Assembly: GCA_905214895.1 (NCBI GenBank)
Contig: CAJMNP010000078.1
Location: 1-5,062, forward strand
Direction: 5' to 3'
Length of the DNA: 5,062 nucleotides
From: an uncultured bacterium
Lineage (GTDB): Bacteria; Actinomycetota; Coriobacteriia; Coriobacteriales; Coriobacteriaceae
Part shown: one piece after another, positions 1-4,509 of the stretch
Layout of the letters: each line of letters begins with the position of its first letter
Numbering within the stretch: position 1 is the first letter of the stretch
Translations under genes and position numbers: made by a program
Notes under the pieces: model-generated
The model's input: the letters and a program-made list of their open reading frames with translations, nothing else
Told to the model about the DNA's origin: nothing
The model's database searches: none

Positions 1-781
1 TGCGCGACGCACCCATCTGCTCGTAACAAGGCTCAGAGTTGACCATCGGCTTTTTGGGATAGTTGGCGATAAAGTCCTGCGGCAAGTGCCAAGCCTCGGG
101 CTGGCCCTCGTAGTTGTGGCCGGGCTGGAACATGTAGAAGTCCAAGCGGTCCAGGTACCGTGCCGGGATGGTGCGGTTGCCGCGGTTGATATGCATGGTG
201 CGCAACGCCTCGGGCGCGCGATTGACGACTTCGTCGAGGGCATCCTCGTAATAGGCGATCGCCTCGTCGCTGGTAAAGTCGGTATCGCCCGTCACCACGT
301 AAACGGGGTCGAACTCACCCAGGTTCTCGACGACGCGGGCAACGTGGGCACGGACCTCCTCGCGCGGCATAACCTCGGCACCGCAATGCTCGGCAATCTT
401 GGCGCCCCAGGTACCGGGCACGTAGTTGCACCACATAAGCACGAGTGCCGGACGAATGCCGTGCTCGACGGCAGCGCGACACATGGCGGCGGCACGATCC
501 CAGTACGCTTGGTTGGGTCGGGACCAATCAAAATGCACGCCATCCTCGCTGGCATAGGGCCAAATGCCCAGATCGGGGCAGCAGCGATCCCACTGCGGCA
601 GCGTGTTGATCTGCAGCACGTTCATGCCCTGCTCGGCGCGACGGGTCAGATAGTAGTCCCAATCGGCCTCGGCAATGCTCGTAAACGCGCTCCAGCACGT
701 ATCGGCAAACCAAAAGAACGGTTTGCCCTCGCACAAAAAGCCATCCTGGCGACCGTTGACGGTCAGCGTTCCCAAACTCAT
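1..781 (-). CDS. DUF4038 / GH140-like (apiosidase-like) TIM-barrel glycoside hydrolase, C-terminus cut by window edge
   Basis: I read 260 codons on the minus strand with no stop before the window edge. After a short beta-strand start (MSLGTLTVNG), residues about 11-35 carry the family signature DGFLCEGKPFFWFADTCWS, followed by YYLTRRAEQGMNVLQINTL (44-61) and LPQWDR, as in DUF4038/apiosidase-like barrels. Likely catalytic acids are D166 in VVTGDTDF and E250 in MVNSEPCYE; these assignments are inferred from position and family pattern. Known GH140 members remove apiose from rhamnogalacturonan-II, but this branch may act on another sugar, so the substrate is open. There is no signal peptide, so the enzyme should be cytoplasmic. 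A second ATG lies 6 nt upstream at 787. I prefer 781 because the AAAGGA Shine-Dalgarno site (789-794) is 7 nt from it but only 1 nt from 787. The gene lies downstream of the PTS gene on the same strand, behind a likely terminator. Family call is confident; exact activity is not. Confidence 0.85.
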   Translation of the reverse strand, partial: MSLGTLTVNGRQDGFLCEGKPFFWFADTCWSAFTSIAEADWDYYLTRRAEQGMNVLQINTLPQWDRCCPDLGIWPYASEDGVHFDWSRPNQAYWDRAAAMCRAAVEHGIRPALVLMWCNYVPGTWGAKIAEHCGAEVMPREEVRAHVARVVENLGEFDPVYVVTGDTDFTSDEAIAYYEDALDEVVNRAPEALRTMHINRGNRTIPARYLDRLDFYMFQPGHNYEGQPEAWHLPQDFIANYPKKPMVNSEPCYEQMGASR

Positions 782-788
782 CTGCATG

Positions 789-794
789 TCCTTT
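789..794 (-). promoter_or_regulatory. Ribosome binding site deciding the DUF4038 gene start
   Basis: The minus strand reads AAAGGA here. It is 7 nt from the ATG at 781 but only 1 nt from the in-frame ATG at 787, so 781 is the better start. Confidence 0.6.
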
Positions 795-826
795 CGTTCG
801 ATAAAGGATTTGCGAACCGCCGGAAA

Positions 827-851
827 CTTTCGCGGCAACCCCGCGCGAAAG
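827..851 (-). promoter_or_regulatory. Perfect 8-bp stem-loop upstream of the DUF4038 gene
   Basis: CTTTCGCG (827-834) and CGCGAAAG (844-851) are perfect inverted repeats around a 9-nt loop. They lie about 35 nt upstream of the Shine-Dalgarno site of the DUF4038 gene. No T-run follows on the minus strand, so it is not an obvious terminator. It could be an operator or a structured mRNA leader. I see no convincing -10/-35 pair in 788-917, so how this gene is transcribed (own promoter or read-through from the PTS gene) is unresolved. Confidence 0.4.
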
Positions 852-917
852 CCCCCGCCGCTTGGCAAACCCTCGCGGGCGAATCTCACCCGCCCCCCAT
901 CAGTCTACCTTGCAAGA

Positions 918-951
918 AGGGCCCCGCCGGGCTTGCGCCTGACGGGGCCCT
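918..951 (-). terminator. Likely intrinsic terminator of the PTS gene
   Basis: AGGGCCCCG (918-926) pairs perfectly with CGGGGCCCT (943-951). After one mismatch, an inner stem 928-932/937-941 (one G-T pair) closes on a TTGC loop. On the minus strand the stem is followed by TTCTTGC, a short T-rich tract rather than a strong U-run. It begins about 40 nt after the PTS stop codon, the right place for a terminator or attenuator that lowers expression of the downstream DUF4038 gene. On the plus strand no T-run follows. Confidence 0.65.
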
Positions 952-991
952 GTCGTGTAGGTGAGGTCATATGCAACCGAATGGTTTGGCC

Positions 992-2419
992 TTAGGCCTC
1001 CATCTCGGCGAGTTCCTCCTTGGAGAAGCCGCAGGCAAAGACGACGGCAGCGGCGATGACAAAGGAGATTGCCATACCAACAATAGCCCAGACGGTGTTC
1101 ATCTGGCCACCCTGCAGGTAGTTGGTGAAGACCAGGAAGTTGGAGGCACCGCCTGCGAGGTAGTAGGTAACACCCATGAGGCCGGAGAACACAGCGCCGA
1201 TAGCACCGCCGATGAACATGCCAAACATGGTGCGACGGAAGCGCATGAGGATGCCGAAGAGCGCGGGCTCGGTGACGCCGCCGGCGATGGCGGAGATGAC
1301 GTAACCGATGGCGAGAGACTTCTCGTCGGGGTTCTTCATCTTGAGGAAGGCACCGAAGGCGCAGCCCCAGACAGCGGCCATAGCGCAGTTGGTGGAAACG
1401 AAGACGAAGGGATCGTAACCGGCAGCGATGATCTGAACCTGGGCGAGCAGGATGACGGGCATGTGCATGCCGCAGACCACGAAGAGCTGCCAGAAGGCGC
1501 CGAGGATGGCCATGACGATCAGGATGCCGATGCCGCCAAGGTCAGCAAGGCCGAAGAGGGCGTTGGCGATCAGCGTACCGATCTCGTTGCCGATCGGAGC
1601 GAGGACGATGAAGGCAATGGGGATCGTGACGATCATGGTGCAGAACGGCGTGAAGACCGTGGACAGCACGTCGGGCATAACCTTCTTAAAGAACTTCTCG
1701 ATGAAGTACAGGACGGGCACCGAAAGGATGATCGGCAGGACGGACTGCTGATAGTTGGCAGCAGCGATCTGGATGCCGTAGACGGAGATGATGCCGCCGC
1801 CCTCCTGGGTGGCGACGCTCACCACGGAAGGAGCCATGAGGGCGCCACCGAGCAGCATGCCGAGCACCGGGCTGGCGCCGAGCTTCTTAGCCGCGGCATA
1901 ACCCAGGTAGATGGGGATAAAGGTGAACGTGGCCTCGTACAGCGTGGTGTAGAGGAACGTATAGGTCGGGTCGTCGGCCGAGAGCACACCGAGCATGGTG
2001 GGGCCGAGGACGGCCGCGATGGTACGGAACAGACCGCCGGCCATGAGCAGCGGGATGAGCTGGGTCATGGAGCCCGACAGATAGTCGAGGATGATATTGG
2101 GCAGGTTCTTGAACTCGAACTTCTCCTTGGGAGCATCGAGGTTCTCGTTGACGGCCTCACCCTGCTTGACACCGGAGATGGCGACGAACTCGGCGAGCAC
2201 CTTGGGCACGTTCTGGCCGATGATGACCTGGAGCTGGCTGCCGGCAAACTGGCAACCCAGAACACCCTTGACCTTCTTGATCTTCTCCACGTCGGCCTTG
2301 CTGTTATCCTTGAGCGTCAGACGCAGGCGCGTCATGCAGTTGGTGGCAACGGAAACATTCTCCGCACCGCCCACGAGCTCGAGGACATCGGTGGCAATCT
2401 GCTTGTTATCTACTGCCAT
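992..2419 (-). CDS. PTS transporter EIIBC of the glucose/beta-glucoside superfamily, no IIA domain
   Basis: This is a complete 475-residue membrane permease that imports and phosphorylates a sugar using phosphate from EI/HPr through a IIA protein. Residues about 1-85 form the IIB domain (IATDVLELVGGAENV, then NCMTRLRL), with the phosphorylated cysteine at C28; VLGCQFAGSQLQVIIGQ fits the rest of the domain. A charged linker (about 85-108) leads to the IIC domain (about 110-465) with about ten hydrophobic segments. The IIC hallmark GGVTEP is at 380-385 and CGMHMP at about 316-321. The protein ends at SKEELAEMEA, so the C-terminal IIA domain of full-length BglP/BglF types is absent and IIA must act in trans. 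Length, IIB-IIC order and NCMTRLR resemble the MurP/sucrose group, but I cannot assign the sugar. The start is MAVDNKQ, because GGAGG (2426-2430) lies 6 nt upstream; the ATG at 2434 overlaps that site. Divergent from the esterase gene, with which it probably shares control. Confidence 0.92.
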   Translation of the reverse strand: MAVDNKQIATDVLELVGGAENVSVATNCMTRLRLTLKDNSKADVEKIKKVKGVLGCQFAGSQLQVIIGQNVPKVLAEFVAISGVKQGEAVNENLDAPKEKFEFKNLPNIILDYLSGSMTQLIPLLMAGGLFRTIAAVLGPTMLGVLSADDPTYTFLYTTLYEATFTFIPIYLGYAAAKKLGASPVLGMLLGGALMAPSVVSVATQEGGGIISVYGIQIAAANYQQSVLPIILSVPVLYFIEKFFKKVMPDVLSTVFTPFCTMIVTIPIAFIVLAPIGNEIGTLIANALFGLADLGGIGILIVMAILGAFWQLFVVCGMHMPVILLAQVQIIAAGYDPFVFVSTNCAMAAVWGCAFGAFLKMKNPDEKSLAIGYVISAIAGGVTEPALFGILMRFRRTMFGMFIGGAIGAVFSGLMGVTYYLAGGASNFLVFTNYLQGGQMNTVWAIVGMAISFVIAAAVVFACGFSKEELAEMEA

Positions 2420-2425
2420 GGGACC

Positions 2426-2430
2426 CCTCC
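2426..2430 (-). promoter_or_regulatory. Ribosome binding site deciding the PTS gene start
   Basis: The minus strand has GGAGG inside a GGGGAGGGG tract, 6 nt before the ATG at 2419. An in-frame ATG five codons further upstream (2434) falls at the edge of this tract and would have no ribosome site of its own at normal spacing. Confidence 0.75.
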
Positions 2431-2440
2431 CCATATCTTC

Positions 2441-2470
2441 GTGTGCCAGCCCCCTTGGGCTTAGGCACGC
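2441..2470 (-). promoter_or_regulatory. Stem-loop in the PTS mRNA leader
   Basis: AGCCC (2448-2452) and GGGCT (2457-2461) pair around a CCTT loop. Past a 2-nt bulge, GTGTGCC (2441-2447) pairs with GGCACGC (2464-2470) with one wobble, giving about 12 bp. It ends about 10 nt upstream of the Shine-Dalgarno tract and is not followed by a T-run, so it is not a terminator. It may stabilise the 5' end of the transcript or affect translation; that role is inferred. Confidence 0.4.
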
Positions 2471-2483
2471 CTTTGGCCCGGCG

Positions 2484-2489
2484 ACTATA
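2484..2489 (-). promoter_or_regulatory. Candidate -10 box for the PTS gene
   Basis: The minus strand reads TATAGT, five of six matches to TATAAT, placed to start transcription near 2477 and give a leader of about 58 nt. No good -35 box is found 16-18 nt upstream (AGGGTC or similar). The TAAAC half-sites at 2526-2567 lie upstream of it at roughly -48 to -90. A weak -35 with upstream sites would suit an activated promoter, but this is a guess from one hexamer. Confidence 0.3.
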
Positions 2490-2525
2490 ACCCCTTACGG
2501 TTGCCGGACCCTTGGATACGCTTTT

Positions 2526-2567
2526 GTAAACAAGGTGTTTACTGAACGTTTACGGGCTTTAGTTTAC
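2526..2567. promoter_or_regulatory. Cluster of four GTAAAC half-sites on the PTS side
   Basis: GTAAAC (2526-2531) and GTTTAC (2537-2542) form the inverted repeat GTAAACAAGGTGTTTAC. Two more GTTTAC copies follow at 2548-2553 and 2562-2567, giving a run of three direct copies spaced 11 and 14 bp apart. The 11-bp step places two half-sites on the same DNA face. A dimeric sugar-responsive regulator is the likely ligand, but the family is unknown. Confidence 0.5.
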
Positions 2568-2759
2568 ACGGAGCGCCTGATTTGTGGCGATTTTGCCGTC
2601 TGGAGTCCGGTGAACGGTAGGAAATCGGGGGTGAACGTATTTGAATGGCGGGAGACGGTCTCTTTGACCCTCTATTGATATATAGCCATTTACGTGGGAT
2701 TTTATTTTGATGAACACCTCACTGATCTGTTAACTCATCAACAGAATCCCTGCTAGAAG

Positions 2760-2781
2760 CTAGTAAACATACGTTTAGTAG
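2760..2781. promoter_or_regulatory. Imperfect 22-bp palindrome, candidate operator
   Basis: CTAGTAAAC (2760-2768) and GTTTAGTAG (2773-2781) are inverted copies around ATAC with a single G/G mismatch. The arms match the core of the palindrome at 2846-2861 (TAAAC/GTTTA), but the centre is 4 bp instead of 2 bp, so the two sites are related yet not identical in geometry. Confidence 0.5.
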
Positions 2782-2837
2782 TTCACGACGTGTTCAATTT
2801 TGCCGTTTACCGAGTTCATCTGGTTATTCTTCAATTC

Positions 2838-2843
2838 TAGATT
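2838..2843 (+). promoter_or_regulatory. Tentative -10 box for the esterase gene
   Basis: TAGATT matches four of six -10 positions, and TTCATC (2815-2820), a weak -35, lies exactly 17 bp upstream. Transcription would start near 2850, inside the palindrome 2846-2861. TACACT (2843-2848) is an alternative -10 with no partner. This is a weak prediction. Confidence 0.2.
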
Positions 2844-2845
2844 AC

Positions 2846-2861
2846 ACTAAACATGTTTAGT
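2846..2861. promoter_or_regulatory. Perfect 16-bp palindrome, candidate operator for the esterase gene
   Basis: ACTAAACATGTTTAGT is a perfect palindrome ending 48 bp before the esterase ATG. It contains two TAAAC half-sites seen repeatedly elsewhere in the same control region. Its place near the expected transcription start suggests a repressor site. LacI-family operators have similar A/T-flanked central palindromes, but the CATG centre and the regulator are unassigned. Confidence 0.55.
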
Positions 2862-2897
2862 TTGTATTGCCGCAGATGCCAGGCATTCGCGGCGCAA

Positions 2898-2903
2898 GGG
2901 AGG
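2898..2903 (+). promoter_or_regulatory. Ribosome binding site deciding the esterase start
   Basis: GGGAGG lies 6 nt before the ATG at 2910. An upstream in-frame ATG at 2853 sits inside the palindrome, lacks a ribosome site and would add 19 residues unlike the family, so it is rejected as the start. Confidence 0.8.
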
Positions 2904-2909
2904 CAGCTC

Positions 2910-4247
2910 ATGGAACTCAAATTGTGTACCTACGCAACCGTCACCACCTTGGGCGACTTTGGCCCCTGGATCAGCAAGGTCGTACTCGACCTGCCCTGCA
3001 CCGTGCGCGCCAACGACATCGACGCGAACACCTTCCATATATATGTAGAGCGTCACGAGCGCTCGGGCGATGTTCTGATGCGCAAGGAACGCGGCGCCGA
3101 CCATGCCGCGCCCTCCGTGGGTTACATCGACATTCTCGCCGCATATCCGTGCGACGAGAACGGACGTAAGCTCGCCGTGGGCACCCATGTGGCGCTCGAG
3201 GTCGCCGAGCAGCGCCTGACCAAGACCATCGAAGGCGGCGTCATGGGCTCGCGCATGCTCGATGACCAGCTGCGCATCACGCAGCTCACAGCTCTTCCCG
3301 GCAACGACGGCGACGATCCCACCTGCGGCCTGGTCTTCGACACCTGCCGTGGCGATATCTGCCCCGCGCTCAAAGGCTGGAGCAACGCCACGCAAAAGAC
3401 CGCCGTCGACGGCATCGCGCTCGAATACGGCTTCTTTGAGCCCAGCTTTAAGGCAGAGGACTCGGCCTGCTTCAATCCCTTCGCGCCCGAGGCGACGGTC
3501 GTACCCCAAAAGGCACCGCTCGTGGTGTATCTGCACGGCGCCGGCGAGGGCAAGGGCGCCACGCAAGGCGAAGGCGCTACGCGCGCCTATATCGGCAACC
3601 GCGTGACGGCCATTAGTCAGGCGCAGATCCAGCGCTACTTTGGCGGCTTTGCCTGGGTGCTCGTGCCGCAGTCGCCCACGTTTTGGATGGACAACGGCGT
3701 CGAGCAACTCGGTCGCTCCAACCAGAGCATCTACTCCTCCGTGCTCAAGGCGCTTATCGACGAGTTTGTCGCCGAGCATGTCGACCGCATCGACACCGAC
3801 CGCATCGTGGTCGCCGGTCTTTCCAACGGCGGCTTTATGACCCTGCGCCTGTGCGCCGACTACCCCGATTTCTTCGCCGCGGGCCTTCCCTGCTGCGCCC
3901 CGTGGTACAACGCCACGGACAAGGACGTGGCCGCGCTCGCCAAGACGCCGCTGTGGTTTACGCACTCCAAGGGCGACGAGCTCGTGCACCCGCAACAGAC
4001 CGTGCTGCCGCTGTTCGCGCGCCTGCGCGGTGCCGGCGCCAACGTGCATCTCACCTACTTTAGCCATGTCGAGGACCTGACCGGCGTGTATCGCGAGGCC
4101 GACGGCTCGGCCAAGAAGACGTTCAACCATGGCGTGTGGATCCACCAATTCAACGACCTGTGTTATCAAGACTTCGACGGGGGCAACGTACTCATCGACG
4201 GCGAGCCGGTGGGCTGCTGGGAGTGGTCGGCCAGGGTCGACCGCTAA
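2910..4247 (+). CDS. Cytoplasmic esterase with N-terminal Ig-like domain and alpha/beta-hydrolase domain (EstA-like)
   Basis: This 445-residue protein is predicted to hydrolyse a carboxylic ester in the cytoplasm. Residues about 1-115 look like the Ig-like N-terminal domain of EstA-type esterases (ISKVVLDLPCTVRANDIDANTFHIYVER). A linker with Gly/Asp-rich turns follows, then an alpha/beta-hydrolase fold from about 165. The oxyanion segment VVYLHGAGEGKG is near 205-216. The nucleophile elbow GLSNGG has S305. The candidate acid is D356 in HSKGDELVHP and the candidate base H407 in FNHGVWIHQF, so a full Ser-Asp-His triad is present in the usual order. No signal peptide or membrane segment is visible. 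The family includes acyl-sugar, acetyl and feruloyl esterases as well as lipid esterases, so the substrate is open; a sugar ester is suggested only by the divergent PTS gene and nearby glycosidase. It has its own promoter region upstream and a large palindrome starting 11 nt after its stop. Confidence 0.85.
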   Translation: MELKLCTYATVTTLGDFGPWISKVVLDLPCTVRANDIDANTFHIYVERHERSGDVLMRKERGADHAAPSVGYIDILAAYPCDENGRKLAVGTHVALEVAEQRLTKTIEGGVMGSRMLDDQLRITQLTALPGNDGDDPTCGLVFDTCRGDICPALKGWSNATQKTAVDGIALEYGFFEPSFKAEDSACFNPFAPEATVVPQKAPLVVYLHGAGEGKGATQGEGATRAYIGNRVTAISQAQIQRYFGGFAWVLVPQSPTFWMDNGVEQLGRSNQSIYSSVLKALIDEFVAEHVDRIDTDRIVVAGLSNGGFMTLRLCADYPDFFAAGLPCCAPWYNATDKDVAALAKTPLWFTHSKGDELVHPQQTVLPLFARLRGAGANVHLTYFSHVEDLTGVYREADGSAKKTFNHGVWIHQFNDLCYQDFDGGNVLIDGEPVGCWEWSARVDR

Positions 4248-4258
4248 GCCCTCCCATC

Positions 4259-4381
4259 GCGGGGACCGGGGTTTAGTCTCGCAAACGTCCTCGGGCATGC
4301 ATGGGCTGGCGCTTTGCGCTTCGCGCTGCGCCTGCCCATGCCCCCTGCGGAATGTTTGCAAGACTAAGCCCCGGTCCCCGC
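4259..4381. repeat. 123-bp imperfect palindrome between the esterase and DUF1593 genes
   Basis: The whole element folds around position 4320. The outer 13 bp (4259-4271 with 4369-4381) pair perfectly. The next 17 positions pair with one mismatch and two wobbles (TTTAGTCTCGCAAAC against GTTTGCAAGACTAAG). After a mismatched stretch, GCATGGGC (4299-4306) pairs with GCCCATGC (4334-4341), then GGCGC (4308-4312) with GCGCC (4328-4332), ending in a tiny loop. All pairs share one centre. No T-run follows on either side, so a simple intrinsic terminator is unlikely, though the RNA hairpin could block 3' decay. The size and the sequence-diverged arms fit a REP/BIME-like or MITE-like intergenic repeat; no transposase and no clear target-site duplication are seen. 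Confidence 0.75.
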
Positions 4382-4509
4382 TGCGTTGCCATTGTCGTTG
4401 GCCCTGGCCGGGCGCTTCCGGCAGCACGCCGGGTCGGTGGCGATGAGGGGTGTGGGCCCGTCTTGCCTTGCGCGTAACTGGCTGAATTTTTTTGGTTGGA
4501 GCTGTTCCT
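4382..4509. other. Spacer upstream of the DUF1593 gene
   Basis: This GC-rich stretch contains a short inverted repeat, GCCGG (4407-4411) with CCGGC (4418-4422), and a run of seven T at 4487-4493. The T-run is not directly preceded by a stable stem, so I do not call a terminator. TTGCCT (4463-4468) could be a -35 box, but no acceptable -10 follows at normal spacing. The promoter of the next gene is therefore not identified. Confidence 0.35.

Larger units (their letters stand above)
2420..2909. promoter_or_regulatory. 490-bp divergent control region between the PTS and esterase genes
   Basis: No gene is visible here. It separates two divergently transcribed genes and is richer in A and T than the flanking coding DNA, especially 2670-2870. 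It holds nine TAAAC/GTTTA half-sites. On the plus strand TAAAC lies at 2527, 2764 and 2848, and GTTTA at 2537, 2548, 2562, 2773, 2805 and 2855. Two clusters form, one toward the PTS gene (2526-2567) and one toward the esterase (2760-2861). Also present are a GGTGAACG direct repeat (2609 and 2630), an odd palindrome GAGAC-G-GTCTC (2652-2662), and inverted TTGATGA/TCATCAA arms (2707-2713 and 2735-2741). The half-site resembles those bound by LacI-family sugar regulators, but spacing varies too much for a single standard operator. The regulator is not in the window. Confidence 0.7.

Noticed and set aside
86..964. Plus-strand open frame (292 codons) opposite the DUF4038 gene
   Set aside because: The minus strand carries the clear DUF4038 motifs. 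The plus frame runs through the terminator hairpin, has no ribosome site and shows no recognisable domain.
971..2464. Long plus-strand open frame (497 codons) opposite the PTS gene
   Set aside because: Its product is a low-complexity Asp/Glu/Gly/His-rich string without domain features. It is the mirror of a hydrophobic membrane protein in a GC-rich genome, and the minus-strand protein is unmistakably EIIBC.
2679..2684. TATATA on the minus strand as the main PTS -10 box
   Set aside because: No -35 partner is seen, and it would give a leader of about 255 nt without recognisable antiterminator or riboswitch structure.
2664..2692. TTGACC as a -35 box of a plus-strand promoter
   Set aside because: No acceptable -10 hexamer lies 16-18 bp downstream; TATAGC at 2681 is too close.
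2853..2909. Upstream ATG at 2853 as esterase start
   Set aside because: It lies inside the 16-bp palindrome, has no Shine-Dalgarno site, and the added residues do not fit the Ig-like domain. GGGAGG at 6 nt supports 2910.
4259..4381. Large palindrome read as an ordinary intrinsic terminator
   Set aside because: No T-run follows on either strand and the element is several times longer than a terminator stem.
4259..4381. CRISPR repeat or tRNA gene in the palindromic spacer
   Set aside because: There is one inverted copy only, no direct repeats with spacers, and no cloverleaf or T-loop consensus.
2847..4427. Minus-strand open frame (526 codons) opposite the esterase
   Set aside because: The plus strand encodes a full catalytic triad and has a perfect ribosome site. 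The minus frame crosses the long palindrome and has no recognisable domain.
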